Positions 27,044-37,265 of a DNA stretch of 64,000 bases are shown here, one piece after another. Origin of the DNA: Leptolyngbyaceae cyanobacterium (GTDB lineage: Bacteria; Cyanobacteriota; Cyanobacteriia; Cyanobacteriales; Aerosakkonemataceae); assembly GCA_036703985.1 (NCBI GenBank), contig DATNQN010000071.1:186001-250000 (forward strand), written 5' to 3'. Position numbers and translations under genes: made by a program. How positions within the stretch are numbered: the stretch's first letter is position 1; each line of letters starts with the position of its first letter. Below the pieces are notes generated by a model that had not been told where the DNA came from, made no database searches, and saw only the letters and a program-made list of their open reading frames with translations.

Positions 27044-30000
27044 CTAACAATTAGCTGTTGACAGATAAGATGAATCGTTAAATTGGTTATAATATTTTGA
27101 CAAAATCGCTTCTAGTTTAGCAATACCGATCGGCTTACTAATATAGTCGTTGGCTCCAGCGGCTAAACAGCGTTCCCGATCGCCTTCCATCGCCATCGCC
27201 GTTACCATGACTACTGCAATGTGTTGGAGATCCGGTTGCGATCGCAACATGGCTAACAAATCTAAACCAGTCAAATGACCGGGTAATTGCACGTCCAGTA
27301 AAATCAACGCAGGTTGCAGATAACGCACTCTCTCCAAAAAACCTTTACCATTTGCCAAATGCTCCACCTGATATCCCAACACTTGTAAATAATCTTGGAG
27401 CAACATCGCGCTTTTATCATCATCTTCTACAATCAAAATTGCTCCTTCCTGCTTTATTTCCCCCGTATTTACAGTCATTTCTGATTTCTTTTGTGGCGGC
27501 AAATCAAATGTTTGATATTGATTAGTTGAATTAGTTGAATTATAAGGGGTATTTCTTAACGGTAAATTTGGCAAATAAATACTGAATTTACTACCATGAC
27601 CGAGTTCTGATTTGACGGTTAAATCGCCACCGTGCAATCGCGCTAAACGGCGAGTCAAAGCTAATCCCAATCCCGTTCCTTCATAACGCCGATTTAATTG
27701 GCTATCTAACTGAGAAAACGGCTGGAATAAATGGGAAATATTTTCGTTAGAAATTCCAATTCCAGTGTCGCACACCGTAAATGAAATACCTTGGGATTGC
27801 TTCTCTACAATTAATGAAACTTCACCAACAGAAGTAAACTTGATCGCATTAGCAAGTAAATTTAAAAGCATCTGCCGCAAGCGGCGTTCGTCAGCCATGC
27901 AAAATTTAACTTGGGGATCGATTTGAGTAATTAGTTTTAATCCTTTTTCATAAGCTTTTTCTCGTACCACGGATAAACAATAGTAACAAAGTTCGCCAAC
28001 TCCTACAGTAGCAAAATTTAAATCTTCCTTACCTGCTTCTACTTTAGCCAAATCCAAGATGTCATTAATTAAAGATAATAAGTGTTCTCCACTACTGTGA
28101 ATGCAAGTCATGTACTCTCGTTGTTTGGCATTGAGAGGACCGTAAAATTGCTCCCTTAACATCTGAGATAGCCCTAAAATAGAGTTAAGGGGAGTACGTA
28201 ACTCATGGCTCATATTTGCTAGAAATTCGCTTTTAGCACGATTGGCTGATTCGGCGGCTTGTTTGGCTTGCTCTAATTCTTGGGTGCGCTGTTTGACTAA
28301 TTCTTCCAAGCATTCGTAATTGAAGGCATTGTAAAGAGCTATAGTGGCTAAGTCCGCGATTCGCTCTAATAAGTGAATTTCATCTTGGCTAAAAGTACGA
28401 GGAGAAATCGTAGTTTGTAGTGCAATACCGCCAAATGGTTGGTCGTGAATAAAGATGGGTACGCTCAAAACGGAAAGGGTATTCAATTGTTCGACTTGAA
28501 TTTGACGAATAGGGGTGGGAGTAATTGTTAGGTAATCATCGGTATAGAAAGCTCTACGACGGTTAAATTCGGAAGCAGGATCGACTAAATCCGGCCATTC
28601 TGAAATGGGAGCTTTAAAATCTAATATGGAGGGAATTTTATCGTTGGCTCGCCATTCCTTCATGACTTGAATTTGTTCGACTTCTAATGTAAAGAGAATT
28701 ACTCGATCGACACCAAAGCATTCTCCCGTTAGCTGCACGATTTGCTGTAAAATATGTTGGGGATCGAGACTGGTATTGAGAGCGCGACCGATTTGGTTGA
28801 GTAATTTTTCTCTTTCAGCTTGTTGTTGGACTTGCCTAAATAGTTGGGCTTGTTGGATCGCGATCGCTACTTGCGCGGTGAGTTGCTGGAGTAAATCGAT
28901 TTCAAATTGTTGCCATTCTCTCACGCCAGAACATTGATGTACTACTAGCACTCCCCATAAGCAGTGAGAATTTTTTAATGGATGATTTTGTCTGAAAATT
29001 TTCCGATCGTCATCCGCGTTTGGATTAGACTGAGGACAGTTTTGTAAAATGGGAATCGCTACTTTAGCTCTTACTTGACGTTCCTCAAGTGATGCCAAGT
29101 ATGCCGGGGGTAAATCAGCTTGATAAATATCGTCGATGGTCTGAATTTCTAATTTACCGCATTCCCCTTGCGTTTCGCTAAACCAAATTTTATGCAAATC
29201 CATACTTGAATTAATCGTCCAATCAAAAGTAGTTGATGCCGCGATCAGCGTGAGGACTTGTTCCGTATCAAACCGATATACCATCACTCGGTCTGCTTGT
29301 AAAAATTGGCGAATTTGCCCTACGGTAGTAGAGAGTATTTCGTGCAAATCTAAAGATTGACGAATGCGGAGGGTAATCGCCGCCAACAAACGTTCGCATT
29401 CGGCTTGTTTTTGTAGTTTGATTTCTGCTTGCTTGCGCTCTGTGATATCGCGACAATTAACAACTATACTGGTTGTGCCGCAAGGTTCGACAAAATGTTT
29501 ACTGATTGCCTCAAGGGTACGCCATTCACCGTTTCGATGTTGGAAACGCAGTTCGGTGGAAATGGCGCTCGCTGTATTTTGAATTGCTTTAGTAAAGGTA
29601 TTGATAATCGGTTTGACATCTTCAGGATGAACGTAATTCCAAATACTTTGACCGATTAATTCTTCCGGTTTATATCCTAAAACTCTTTCTATAGAAGGAC
29701 TTTCATAACGAATTTTTCCATCCGTTCCAACTACTTTAATTATGTCTAAAGCATTTTCAATCAACGAACGGAAACGCTCTTGATTTTCTCGCAAAGCTTG
29801 TTCTGTTTTCCGTCTAGTGCGACTGCGGCGGGCTTCTCTGAGTTCTCGTTCGATCGCGGGAATTAGCCGCGCCAGCTTGCCTTTCCTTATATAGTCGTGC
29901 GCTCCCGCTTTCATGGCTGCTACGGCAATTTCTTCACCGATCGTACCGGAGACGATAATAAATGGCAGGTCGAGTTTTTTTTCTTTTAACAAATTTAATG

Positions 30001-30202
30001 CAGCCATAGCATTAAATTGCGGCAGGGAATAGTCTGCGATCGCGACATCCCACTGTTGCTGTTCTAGCGCTGCATTCATTGCCGCAAATGTATCGACTCT
30101 TTCGTATATTGCGCTGTAGCCACCTCGCTCTAATTCATTCACCAGCAACTCAGCATCTTCTTCCGAGTCTTCAATCAGTAAAATCCGTAATGGAAAACTC
30201 AC
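27044..30202 (-). CDS. Hybrid histidine kinase: receiver - PAS - GAF x2 - HisKA - HATPase - receiver
   Basis: A protein of 1052 residues. The N-terminal receiver has Asp57 in VAIADYSLP; a PAS domain follows (about 140-260, [13 protein letters not shown]). GAF1 (about 265-455) has cyanobacteriochrome-like features ([16 protein letters not shown]) but its expected Cys-His is Ala-Tyr ([13 protein letters not shown]), so no bilin is likely to be bound there. GAF2 follows, then HisKA with His666 ([12 protein letters not shown]), HATPase (GTGLGLAL) and a second receiver with Asp970. It starts with GTG directly after the stop of the Rcp1-like gene, with AAGGAG 8 bases upstream. No transmembrane segment is visible. 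Confidence 0.93.
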   Translation of the reverse strand: MSFPLRILLIEDSEEDAELLVNELERGGYSAIYERVDTFAAMNAALEQQQWDVAIADYSLPQFNAMAALNLLKEKKLDLPFIIVSGTIGEEIAVAAMKAGAHDYIRKGKLARLIPAIERELREARRSRTRRKTEQALRENQERFRSLIENALDIIKVVGTDGKIRYESPSIERVLGYKPEELIGQSIWNYVHPEDVKPIINTFTKAIQNTASAISTELRFQHRNGEWRTLEAISKHFVEPCGTTSIVVNCRDITERKQAEIKLQKQAECERLLAAITLRIRQSLDLHEILSTTVGQIRQFLQADRVMVYRFDTEQVLTLIAASTTFDWTINSSMDLHKIWFSETQGECGKLEIQTIDDIYQADLPPAYLASLEERQVRAKVAIPILQNCPQSNPNADDDRKIFRQNHPLKNSHCLWGVLVVHQCSGVREWQQFEIDLLQQLTAQVAIAIQQAQLFRQVQQQAEREKLLNQIGRALNTSLDPQHILQQIVQLTGECFGVDRVILFTLEVEQIQVMKEWRANDKIPSILDFKAPISEWPDLVDPASEFNRRRAFYTDDYLTITPTPIRQIQVEQLNTLSVLSVPIFIHDQPFGGIALQTTISPRTFSQDEIHLLERIADLATIALYNAFNYECLEELVKQRTQELEQAKQAAESANRAKSEFLANMSHELRTPLNSILGLSQMLREQFYGPLNAKQREYMTCIHSSGEHLLSLINDILDLAKVEAGKEDLNFATVGVGELCYYCLSVVREKAYEKGLKLITQIDPQVKFCMADERRLRQMLLNLLANAIKFTSVGEVSLIVEKQSQGISFTVCDTGIGISNENISHLFQPFSQLDSQLNRRYEGTGLGLALTRRLARLHGGDLTVKSELGHGSKFSIYLPNLPLRNTPYNSTNSTNQYQTFDLPPQKKSEMTVNTGEIKQEGAILIVEDDDKSAMLLQDYLQVLGYQVEHLANGKGFLERVRYLQPALILLDVQLPGHLTGLDLLAMLRSQPDLQHIAVVMVTAMAMEGDRERCLAAGANDYISKPIGIAKLEAILSKYYNQFNDSSYLSTANC

Positions 30203-30658
30203 CTAAACTCCTTGCCTAGACAAATCTTGGTTTAAGAATAGCCAGTACAACGCTAGTTGCCCCACGGCGGCAATAAATTGAGTATAGTCTACGGGTTTGC
30301 GAATATAACTATTGCAACCAAAGTAGTAACTTTTTATCATATCCTGTTGTTCCATTGATGTTGTAAGGATCGCTACAGGAATGTATTTTGTTCGCTCGTC
30401 AGCCCGCAACTGTTGTAAGACTTTTATACCATCTATTTTAGGCAATTTTAAATCTAACAGAATCAAAACTGGTTTGAGATTTGTATCGCGTTTTGCGTAA
30501 ACGCCATTACCGAATAAATAGTCTAAGGCTTCTGCACCATCGCGAACAACTGCTACTTCATGTAAAAGATTATTTCGCTCGAAAGCAAGCAAAGTTAATT
30601 CTTCATCATCTGAATTATCTTCTACTAACAAAATTTTTCTATTATTCACATTTCTCAA
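30203..30658 (-). CDS. Rcp1-like response regulator
   Basis: The 151-residue receiver-only protein has ILLVEDNSDDEELTLLAF, phospho-acceptor Asp69 (VLILLDLKLPKIDG), TTSMEQQD as the Thr region, and RKPVDYTQF with the conserved Lys. Rcp1-type proteins take phosphate from phytochrome-class histidine kinases (Cph1) and have no output domain. The two flanking histidine kinases on the same strand (30765-32687 upstream, 27044-30202 downstream) are the obvious partners, in a phosphorelay order kinase to Rcp1 to hybrid kinase. The stop codon touches the next start (TAG followed by GTG), implying translational coupling. It starts at ATG 30656-30658, 106 bp after the upstream kinase gene. Confidence 0.93.
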   Translation of the reverse strand: MRNVNNRKILLVEDNSDDEELTLLAFERNNLLHEVAVVRDGAEALDYLFGNGVYAKRDTNLKPVLILLDLKLPKIDGIKVLQQLRADERTKYIPVAILTTSMEQQDMIKSYYFGCNSYIRKPVDYTQFIAAVGQLALYWLFLNQDLSRQGV

Positions 30659-30764
30659 CCTTTTGGATTAATTTTATCTGAATTGTTGTTTACTAATGGT
30701 TATTCGTCGATCCCCTATGGTTTTACTTTGAATATTCAATTTTATATATTTTTTATAATTATTG

Positions 30765-32687
30765 TTAGTTGTTAAGGGTAAAATAAAAGGTTGCCCCTTG
30801 CTTTATAGCACTTTCACCCCATACTCTACCCCCATGTCGATTAATGATGCGCTGTACCGTAGCCAGTCCAATTCCAGTACCGGGAAACTCCGTAGGGCTA
30901 TGTAGGCGTTGAAAAGCTCCAAATAATTTGTCAGCATAAGCCATGTCGAAGCCAGCGCCGTTATCGCGGACAAAATATGCTGGTCGATCGTCTTCTTGTA
31001 TTATGCAACCGAATTCGATGCGAGAATGTATAGTATTTGACGTAAATTTCCAAGCATTATTTAACAAGTTTTCTAAGACGACTTTTAATAGTCTGGTATC
31101 GCCTTTCGCTGTTAGGTTTTCTGCGATCGCCCATTCTACCTGTCGGTCTGGTTGCGTTTCTTGTAATTCCACAGAAATGGCTTTGGCGATCGCGCTCATA
31201 TCGACCCTCTGATAGTGCATTTCGCTGCGTGTCAGGCGCGACAAACTTAACAAATCGTCAATTAGTTCTGCCATGCGCTGACTGCCCGCACGCACTCTTT
31301 TCAAATAATGTTTGCTCTTTTCATCTAAGCGATCGCCACATCGTTCCAACAGTGCTTGGCTAAAACCATCAATACTTCGCAACGGCGCCCGCAAATCGTG
31401 AGAAACCGAATAAGAAAATGCTTCTAATTCTTTATTGATTGCCTCCAGTTGTGCCGTTCTTTCTCTGACTCTTTCTTCTAATTCTTCGTTAAGTTTTTTA
31501 ATTTCTTCTTCCACTTTTTTACGTTCTGTAATATCGCGAGTTACCGTAGCGTAAGCGATTGGTTTACCTGTATCGGGATCTTTAATCAAAAAGCTATTGT
31601 GATCGACTACAATCGGGTGATTAGTCTGAAAATTCCGCAATCGATATTCTCCCTGCCAACGTCCGGTTTTCCTGACTTCCGGTAAAATACGAACTAGATA
31701 ATCGTTGATGTCTTCTTTGATTAAATAGTCAAATATTACCGTTTCTTTCACCTCATCATTGCCAGGAATTTGAACTAATCTTTTACCCGCATCATTGATA
31801 AATAATACTTTCCCTTCTAAAGTCGCCATGCCGATAAAATCGGGGCTATTTTCCAGTAAAAAGATTAACTGCTGTCTTTCTTTTTCCGAGTGCTTTCTTT
31901 CCGTAATATTTTGCATCATCACCATCCCAGCGATCGCCTGGGGGGATTTATCTTTGACGGGAATTGTCTGTACTAGATATATCTGATTTCGATAAGATAT
32001 TTCCGCCACCGATTCTTTACCGTCTAGTGCCGCTAGATACATCGGTTCGGCAACTTTGCAAACGTCGATGGGAAACACCTCCCAAAGGGTTTTCCCTTCA
32101 AAAGACTTTTTAGCAAAACCAAGGGCTGCTAATTCCGTACCTTCCGCAATCGTGTAGGTTAAATTGCGATCGAACAAAGCAACTAAGCCATTGGGAAAGT
32201 TTCGCGCTAGGGTACTGTATAAATCTTCACTTTTTCGCAGTTCTTCGTTAGCCTTTTCTAATACTTCATTGCTGTTTTTGGGCTGGATAATAATTTCCCT
32301 CAGCGCGATCGAACCGCCAATTTCACCCTTTTTATTATACCAAGGGCGTATTTTCCATTTTTCCCACTCTTTTGTGCCATCATTCCTAAAAAAAAGCTCT
32401 TTTTGGCAAAGTTCTACTCGTTCTGTTAAACAGCGGACGTGTAATTGTTGCCAGCATTGAGCAGCGGCTGGGAACACCTCATAATGAAACCTACCGATGA
32501 TATTTTCCTTCGGCAGACCGCTATCCGTTAACCAGCGATGACTGTGCAACAGGTAGCGCATTTCCCGATCGAACATTGCCACCGCAGCAGGCGTATTTTC
32601 CAGGAAAATTTCCCATATTTCTGCATTTTGGAAAGTTGACTCTTCACAGCAACTGGGATTTTGGCTTGGCAGTTCGCGATCGCTCAT
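30765..32687 (-). CDS. PAS-type histidine kinase, phytochrome-like HisKA
   Basis: The 640-residue protein has three PAS domains (about 20-140, 150-265 and 270-395; note VPIDVCKVAEPMYLAALDGKE and FLLENSPDFIGMATLEGK), a coiled coil linker (EEEIKKLNEELEERVRERTAQLEAINKELEAFSYS), a HisKA helix with His430 (SVSHDLRAPLRSIDGF), and a HATPase domain (NLLNNAWKFTS, NGAGFDM, GTGIGLATV). The HDLRAPLRSIDGF type is the one paired with Rcp1-like regulators in cyanobacteria, matching the adjacent gene. No membrane span or GAF chromophore domain is present, so light is unlikely to be sensed directly. The gene diverges from ilvC (115 bp apart). Confidence 0.93.
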   Translation of the reverse strand: MSDRELPSQNPSCCEESTFQNAEIWEIFLENTPAAVAMFDREMRYLLHSHRWLTDSGLPKENIIGRFHYEVFPAAAQCWQQLHVRCLTERVELCQKELFFRNDGTKEWEKWKIRPWYNKKGEIGGSIALREIIIQPKNSNEVLEKANEELRKSEDLYSTLARNFPNGLVALFDRNLTYTIAEGTELAALGFAKKSFEGKTLWEVFPIDVCKVAEPMYLAALDGKESVAEISYRNQIYLVQTIPVKDKSPQAIAGMVMMQNITERKHSEKERQQLIFLLENSPDFIGMATLEGKVLFINDAGKRLVQIPGNDEVKETVIFDYLIKEDINDYLVRILPEVRKTGRWQGEYRLRNFQTNHPIVVDHNSFLIKDPDTGKPIAYATVTRDITERKKVEEEIKKLNEELEERVRERTAQLEAINKELEAFSYSVSHDLRAPLRSIDGFSQALLERCGDRLDEKSKHYLKRVRAGSQRMAELIDDLLSLSRLTRSEMHYQRVDMSAIAKAISVELQETQPDRQVEWAIAENLTAKGDTRLLKVVLENLLNNAWKFTSNTIHSRIEFGCIIQEDDRPAYFVRDNGAGFDMAYADKLFGAFQRLHSPTEFPGTGIGLATVQRIINRHGGRVWGESAIKQGATFYFTLNN

Positions 32688-32744
32688 GGAATTAGTCAGT
32701 TAGTTTAACAACAGTTGCTAGTTAATTATGATATTGCCAGTCTT

Positions 32745-32772
32745 TTGATATGATTAAAAGTTTGCAGATAAT
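32745..32772 (+). promoter_or_regulatory. Candidate ilvC promoter
   Basis: TTGATA (32745-32750) and GATAAT (32767-32772) are separated by 16 bases and lie about 30 bases before the AAGGAG (32789-32794) and start of ilvC. The fit to the sigma-70-type consensus is fair; no other pair in the 115-bp divergent gap is better. Confidence 0.35.
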
Positions 32773-32802
32773 TATAACGCTTGCACCCAAGGAGTTCCCC
32801 CT

Positions 32803-33798
32803 ATGGCCCGTATGTACTATGACGCGGATGCTAATTTAGACTTACTAGCTAATAAAACTGTTGCGATCGTTGGCTATGGTTCGCAAGGTCACGCACACGC
32901 CCTCAATCTTAAAGATAGCGGAGTAAAAGTCATTGTCGGTTTGTATCCCGGCAGTAAATCAGCCGCCAAAGCAGAAGCCGCCGGTTTAACCGTGCATAGC
33001 GTCGCCGATGCTTGCGAAGCCGCCGACTGGATCATGATCCTATTGCCCGATGAAGTGCAGAAAACCGTCTACAAAAATGAAATCGAACCCCATTTAACAG
33101 AGGGTAAAGTACTCTCCTTTGCCCACGGTTTCAACATCCACTTCGGTCAAGTCGTACCGCCTCCCAATGTTGACGTAGTAATGGTAGCACCCAAAGGGCC
33201 AGGACATTTGGTGCGGCGGACTTACGAACAAGGAGAAGGAGTTCCCTGTTTGTTTGCAGTTTATCAAGACGCTACAGGTCAAGCACGCGATCGCGCAATG
33301 GCTTACGCTAAAGGCATCGGCGGAACTCGCGCCGGCATCTTAGAAACCACCTTCCGCGAAGAAACCGAAACCGATTTATTCGGCGAACAAGTAGTGCTTT
33401 GCGGTGGTTTGAGTGCTTTAATCAAATCTGGATTTGAAACTCTCGTTGCAGCTGGTTATCAACCTGAATTAGCTTATTTTGAATGTCTCCACGAAGTAAA
33501 ACTAATCGTTGACTTAGTAGTGGAAGGCGGTTTAGCTAAAATGCGCGATAGCATCTCCAACACCGCCGAGTATGGAGATTATACTCGTGGCCCTCGGATT
33601 ATCACCGACCAAACTCGCGCCGAAATGCGGAAAATTTTGCAAGAAATCCAAAGCGGTCAATTTGCCAGAGAATTCGTGTTAGAAAACCAATCTGGTAAAC
33701 CAGGGTTTACTGCTATGCGCCGTCAGGAAGCCGAACACCCAATTGAAGAAGTTGGTAAAGATTTGCGGGCAATGTTTAGCTGGCTGAAAAAAGTCTAA
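32803..33798 (+). CDS. ilvC: Ketol-acid reductoisomerase (NADP+)
   Basis: The 331-residue class I enzyme catalyses the isomeroreduction of acetohydroxy acids in isoleucine, valine and leucine synthesis. The Rossmann motif [17 protein letters not shown] follows the N-terminus, [22 protein letters not shown] is the usual IlvC active-site loop, [13 protein letters not shown] holds the two metal-binding acids, and [11 protein letters not shown] and [17 protein letters not shown] complete the C-terminal knot domain. The start ATG at 32803 has AAGGAG eight bases upstream. Length is full. The following gap carries a 9-bp imperfect repeat palindrome that may serve as a terminator. Confidence 0.98.
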   Translation: MARMYYDADANLDLLANKTVAIVGYGSQGHAHALNLKDSGVKVIVGLYPGSKSAAKAEAAGLTVHSVADACEAADWIMILLPDEVQKTVYKNEIEPHLTEGKVLSFAHGFNIHFGQVVPPPNVDVVMVAPKGPGHLVRRTYEQGEGVPCLFAVYQDATGQARDRAMAYAKGIGGTRAGILETTFREETETDLFGEQVVLCGGLSALIKSGFETLVAAGYQPELAYFECLHEVKLIVDLVVEGGLAKMRDSISNTAEYGDYTRGPRIITDQTRAEMRKILQEIQSGQFAREFVLENQSGKPGFTAMRRQEAEHPIEEVGKDLRAMFSWLKKV

Positions 33799-33818
33799 AC
33801 GCAGGATTCAGAATTCAG

Positions 33819-33859
33819 GAGTCAGAATTCAGAATTTAAGTGATTCTGGCTTCTGACTC
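33819..33859. repeat. Inverted repeat after ilvC
   Basis: GAGTCAGAA (33819-33827) pairs with TTCTGACTC (33851-33859), with a second inner pair CAGAAT (33830-33835) and ATTCTG (33843-33848). It belongs to the TCAGAATTCAGGAGTC family of dispersed repeats in the window and may end transcription between the convergent ilvC and the small gene at 33938, though no T run follows. Confidence 0.5.
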
Positions 33860-33937
33860 TCTAGTATTAATTAACATAGCTACCGATCTTTCCCCCTGCC
33901 ATAATAGTAAATGTGGCAGTTAAAGAGCGATTGATAA

Positions 33938-34171
33938 CTACTTCTGTTGGCTTGGCTCTTCTCCTTTCTCTAATTTCCTAATTTGATCTTCTCTGGCAGC
34001 ATCGCGGTCTTTTGGTTTTAGCCATTTAGGAAATAATCCCACTACAAAGGTTCGGCTTTGCACGCTAGCATTTCGCACTGGTTGGGGCAGAAAAGTTAAA
34101 CTATCCCCAGCAATTACGAAACCGATCAGTAACACAAAGAATATGAAGCCAAATGACGACTGTTTCTTCAT
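33938..34171 (-). CDS. Small membrane protein, 77 residues
   Basis: The protein has one N-terminal hydrophobic segment (FGFIFFVLLIGFVIAGDSL, about 7-25) after KKQS, then a polar tail with many charged residues (KDRDAAREDQIRKLEKGEEPSQQK). The tail is likely cytoplasmic or periplasmic and helical. I do not recognise a family, but the composition, its own strand and its distance from neighbours favour a real gene. It may be a small accessory of a membrane complex. It converges on ilvC and is divergent from the EndoU-like gene. Confidence 0.6.
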   Translation of the reverse strand: MKKQSSFGFIFFVLLIGFVIAGDSLTFLPQPVRNASVQSRTFVVGLFPKWLKPKDRDAAREDQIRKLEKGEEPSQQK

Positions 34172-34421
34172 TTTTGGCTCGCTTACTTTACTAACACTTC
34201 TATTTTAATTTTGCCCTGTAATTGATTAAATGTTATCAAATTGCCAGGACGATCTTAGTATAAGCTATCACATCCATTAGGTAATTGCATTGCGAGAAAA
34301 CTCTAACTCTCGCGATCGCGTAATATCTCGGTCTCCGGAAACGATCGAGCGCTCTCTGAAGGTAGTCAAAGTAAGCTTTCTAGATTGCAAACGCGATGTT
34401 TGCGTTTTTCCCTTCAGATTT

Positions 34422-35489
34422 ATGAAACGTAGTTTTTGGATTAAGCTGGCTGTCAAGATTGCGATCGCGATCGTCCTATTATTTTTTACCACGGCAAATC
34501 CGGCTTCTGCACAAGTTCCCATCTCAGGTACTTTTAATGCTACTCGCACTTGCGAAGCGCCAAGAGGAATCAACGGTGCAAATCCCGGCAGTGTTCGCAT
34601 TTCCAACGGACAGCGTTACGAAGCAGTTGGTTTTAATAGCAACCAAAGGCAGTTTATTTTAATTAGAATACCAGGTGCAAATCCCGAACGTCGTTGGGTT
34701 AGCAGTGCTTGCGGTAATTTTTCAGAAAATATTTCTACCCCTAAACCAAACACCGAACCGCCTTTATCATCTACTTTCAAACCGTTTTTCGATATATCTG
34801 ATAATCCAGAACAACACGGTTTTCCACCAGGACAACTAGCAGATATTACACCGCCTCCACCTTTATTGAGCGCATTTGATAAAGAAGTTTTGAAAACTTG
34901 TGGTGTTATTGGTTCTAAAGTAAAAGCAACCGATTTCAAACAATTAATGTTAAATCACCCAGACGTGCTAGAAGAAATTCAACAAGCTGTTGGCGGACAA
35001 CTTTTACCAGTGCGGAGTACTAGGGCAGAATTTATCGATGATTTAACAGCTATTTGGTCTAAACGAGAAGGTTTCGAGCATATTTTTTGCGGTGAATTAG
35101 AAAGGCCAAGAAAGATCGGCGGTTTGCATTTTGTCGGCAGGTACTTACAACTACAAAATGAAGCTATAGCCGGACGTTTAGATAAAAATTTGGCAAAAGA
35201 AGAAGTAATTCCTGGCGTAGTTTATACTCTTGGGGTAGTTGTCAAAAAAGGCGATCGCACTTGGATCGATGATTTAAAAGGTTATCCTTTTGTCACCGAT
35301 GCCAAAGAAATGCTTTTGACTGTCACTAAAGCCTATAAAGACCGAGGAAACGCGCAAGGTGCTTGTCTTTTGCCCGTTGTAGACCCCGATACTCGAAAAT
35401 CTTACAGCGCTGTTTTTGTCAAAGATCGAGATGCGATCGTTACTTTCTATCCCGATGCAACTCCTAGCGGCAAACGTTGCAGGCTGTGA
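34422..35489 (+). CDS. Secreted EndoU-like ribonuclease with an N-terminal cyanobacterial domain
   Basis: The 355-residue protein starts at ATG 34422 (MKRSFWIKLAVKIAIAIVLLFF with ASA before QVP), a clear signal peptide; the longer in-frame reading from 34290 is rejected. A domain of about 70 residues follows (GTFNATRTCEAPRGINGANPGS ... ERRWVSSACGNF). A Pro-rich linker leads to a C-terminal domain: HIFCGELERPRKIGG with LHFVGRYLQLQ, then KGDRTWIDDLKGYPF and a final SYSAVFVKDRDAIVTFYPD. Two His (HIFCGE, GLHF) and a late Lys/Tyr-rich segment match the bacterial EndoU fold (EndoU_bacteria), which cuts RNA and is often a toxin domain. It is exported, stands alone, and no immunity gene is evident. 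Confidence 0.6.
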   Translation: MKRSFWIKLAVKIAIAIVLLFFTTANPASAQVPISGTFNATRTCEAPRGINGANPGSVRISNGQRYEAVGFNSNQRQFILIRIPGANPERRWVSSACGNFSENISTPKPNTEPPLSSTFKPFFDISDNPEQHGFPPGQLADITPPPPLLSAFDKEVLKTCGVIGSKVKATDFKQLMLNHPDVLEEIQQAVGGQLLPVRSTRAEFIDDLTAIWSKREGFEHIFCGELERPRKIGGLHFVGRYLQLQNEAIAGRLDKNLAKEEVIPGVVYTLGVVVKKGDRTWIDDLKGYPFVTDAKEMLLTVTKAYKDRGNAQGACLLPVVDPDTRKSYSAVFVKDRDAIVTFYPDATPSGKRCRL

Positions 35490-35518
35490 GTAGGTAGTAG
35501 GTAATAGAGAATTAGGCA

Positions 35519-35570
35519 CAGATGAATGCAAATAAATCGACTACATTATCTGCGTTCATCTGCGGTTTTT
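35519..35570 (+). terminator. Repeat hairpin followed by T run after the EndoU-like gene
   Basis: CAGATGAATGCAAATAA (35519-35535) and TTATCTGCGTTCATCTG (35546-35562) pair with two G-U-compatible mismatches across a 10-base loop, followed by CGGTTTTT. It looks like an intrinsic terminator made from the dispersed GATGAACGCAGATAA repeat, between the convergent EndoU-like and amidase genes. Confidence 0.45.
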
Positions 35571-36972
35571 AAACAGCAAAAGCAGGGCGCTTACCAATCC
35601 AATTATTTGCCGCTTCAATTTGGGCAGCTAGAGAAATTAAAGTAACTTCTCCTGCGGGTTTTCCTACTAGCTGAACTCCCACGGGTAACCCATTATTATC
35701 TAACCCTGTGGGAACGACAATACTAGGTTGCCCGCTAGCATTAAATGGCGGACAAGGAGCAACCCATTTAACCATTTTTGCTAAAGTTTCTTCCGGACTT
35801 AAATTAGCCCATTCTCCGACTCGAATTGTGGAGTGCATATAAACTGGTAACACCAACACATCTACATCATCAAAGAAAGCAATAATTTGCCTAGAAACTG
35901 CTTGCATTTGTGCCACCGCTCGCAGGTATTCTCCTACAGTAGGTGCATTTTCTAGCAACCAACTATTGATCTTACCCACCGCTTCTTTAGGAAGACCGGG
36001 AACAGTTATACCTGCTTGCCAAATAATTTTAAAAGGCTCGATTAAAGCGCTAAAATCAGGGCAACCAGGTTCGACTATATGACCCATTCCTTCTAAAAGT
36101 TTCACCGTTTCCAATACTGGTTGCTGACATTCTGGCGATGCTTCTCCCACAGGTGGAATGGAAGTCGAAAAAGCGATCCTTAACCGATCGGGTATTTGTT
36201 GACTAGCTGCAAAAAATGAGGGATTGGGATCTGGTAACCAATAGGGATCGCCAGTAATATAACCAGACATCACATCAAGTAAGGCCGCCGCATCGCTGAC
36301 AGTACGAGCGATCGGCCCATTGGAGGCAATTCCACTTTGGCGATCGCCTACAGGTGCGTAAGACACCCGACCCCTAGTAGGCTTAATTCCCACCAAGCCA
36401 CAACAAAAAGCGGGGCCACGAATTGAGCCACCGCCATCAGAACCTTGTGCGATCGCGCACAATCCCGCTGCCACAGACGCCGCCGCGCCTCCACTAGAAC
36501 CACCGGGAGTATAATCTAAATGCCAAGGATTGCGAGCGGGTGGAAAACCAGGCGGTTCCGTATAAGGTAGAGAACCAAACTCAGAAGTCGCAGTTTTCCC
36601 TAAAATAGTAAATCCCGCCAGCTTAATTCGCGCTACTACTCCATCATCATAGGTAGCTACCTGATTTTTCAACGCAGGCGTTCCATAGCTACAAGCCACC
36701 CCTGCAACGCAAGTAAGGTCTTTAATGGAAATTGGTACGCCAAAAAACGGTGGTAATTCGGAAATATGGCTTTTAACTAGTTGTTCTGCTTTGGCTTTGG
36801 CATCTGCCACCGCTTCTTCTGCCATTACCGTAAAATAGCTACCGAGTTGAGGATCTAACCTTTCGATGCGTTCTAAGTAAACTTGCACTAGTTCAAGCGG
36901 CGATACTTGTTTGCTGCGAATTAGTTGAGCTTGTTCTAGCGCTGGCGTAAATGCTAAATCAGTTTTTGTCAT
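35569..36972 (-). CDS. Amidase, amidase-signature family
   Basis: The 467-residue enzyme has the signature Lys-Ser-Ser arrangement: Lys84 in [22 protein letters not shown] around 157-166, and the nucleophile Ser183 in GGSIRGPAF. The fold hydrolyses amides or esters; relatives include GatA and aryl acylamidases. Unlike GatA genes it is not beside gatB or gatC, so the cellular substrate is open. No signal peptide is evident. It is a single-gene unit on the minus strand, preceded upstream by a repeat-rich gap (36973-37265). Confidence 0.92.
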   Translation of the reverse strand: MTKTDLAFTPALEQAQLIRSKQVSPLELVQVYLERIERLDPQLGSYFTVMAEEAVADAKAKAEQLVKSHISELPPFFGVPISIKDLTCVAGVACSYGTPALKNQVATYDDGVVARIKLAGFTILGKTATSEFGSLPYTEPPGFPPARNPWHLDYTPGGSSGGAAASVAAGLCAIAQGSDGGGSIRGPAFCCGLVGIKPTRGRVSYAPVGDRQSGIASNGPIARTVSDAAALLDVMSGYITGDPYWLPDPNPSFFAASQQIPDRLRIAFSTSIPPVGEASPECQQPVLETVKLLEGMGHIVEPGCPDFSALIEPFKIIWQAGITVPGLPKEAVGKINSWLLENAPTVGEYLRAVAQMQAVSRQIIAFFDDVDVLVLPVYMHSTIRVGEWANLSPEETLAKMVKWVAPCPPFNASGQPSIVVPTGLDNNGLPVGVQLVGKPAGEVTLISLAAQIEAANNWIGKRPAFAV

Positions 36973-37262
36973 TCGTCATTGGTTATTCGTCATTGGTTAT
37001 TATTCATCAGCGATCGCTTAATTCCGCTAAATCACAATTAATCCTTAATAAGTAAGTATTAACAAGTGATATCGTATCCGCTTACATTGATAATGTAAGA
37101 CCGATCAAAAAAATTATTTGTGGGTATCCGAGGTCAAAATTTTACCGCAGATGAAAACAGATTAACGCAGATTAACGCAGATAAGAAGGCGATTTTTTAG
37201 AAACTTGATGCTAGCGCAAATAACCAATAACAAATAACCAATGACAAATGACCAATGACAAC
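36973..37262. repeat. Repeat-rich intergenic stretch between amidase and acyltransferase
   Basis: It contains GTCATTGGTTATTC units next to the amidase, ACCGCAGATGAAAACAGATTAACGC and GCAGATTAACGCAGATAAG at about 37138-37185, and a run of CAATAACAAATAACC/AATGACAAATGACC at 37202-37260. I find no gene in it. Confidence 0.6.
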
Positions 37263-37265
37263 TAA

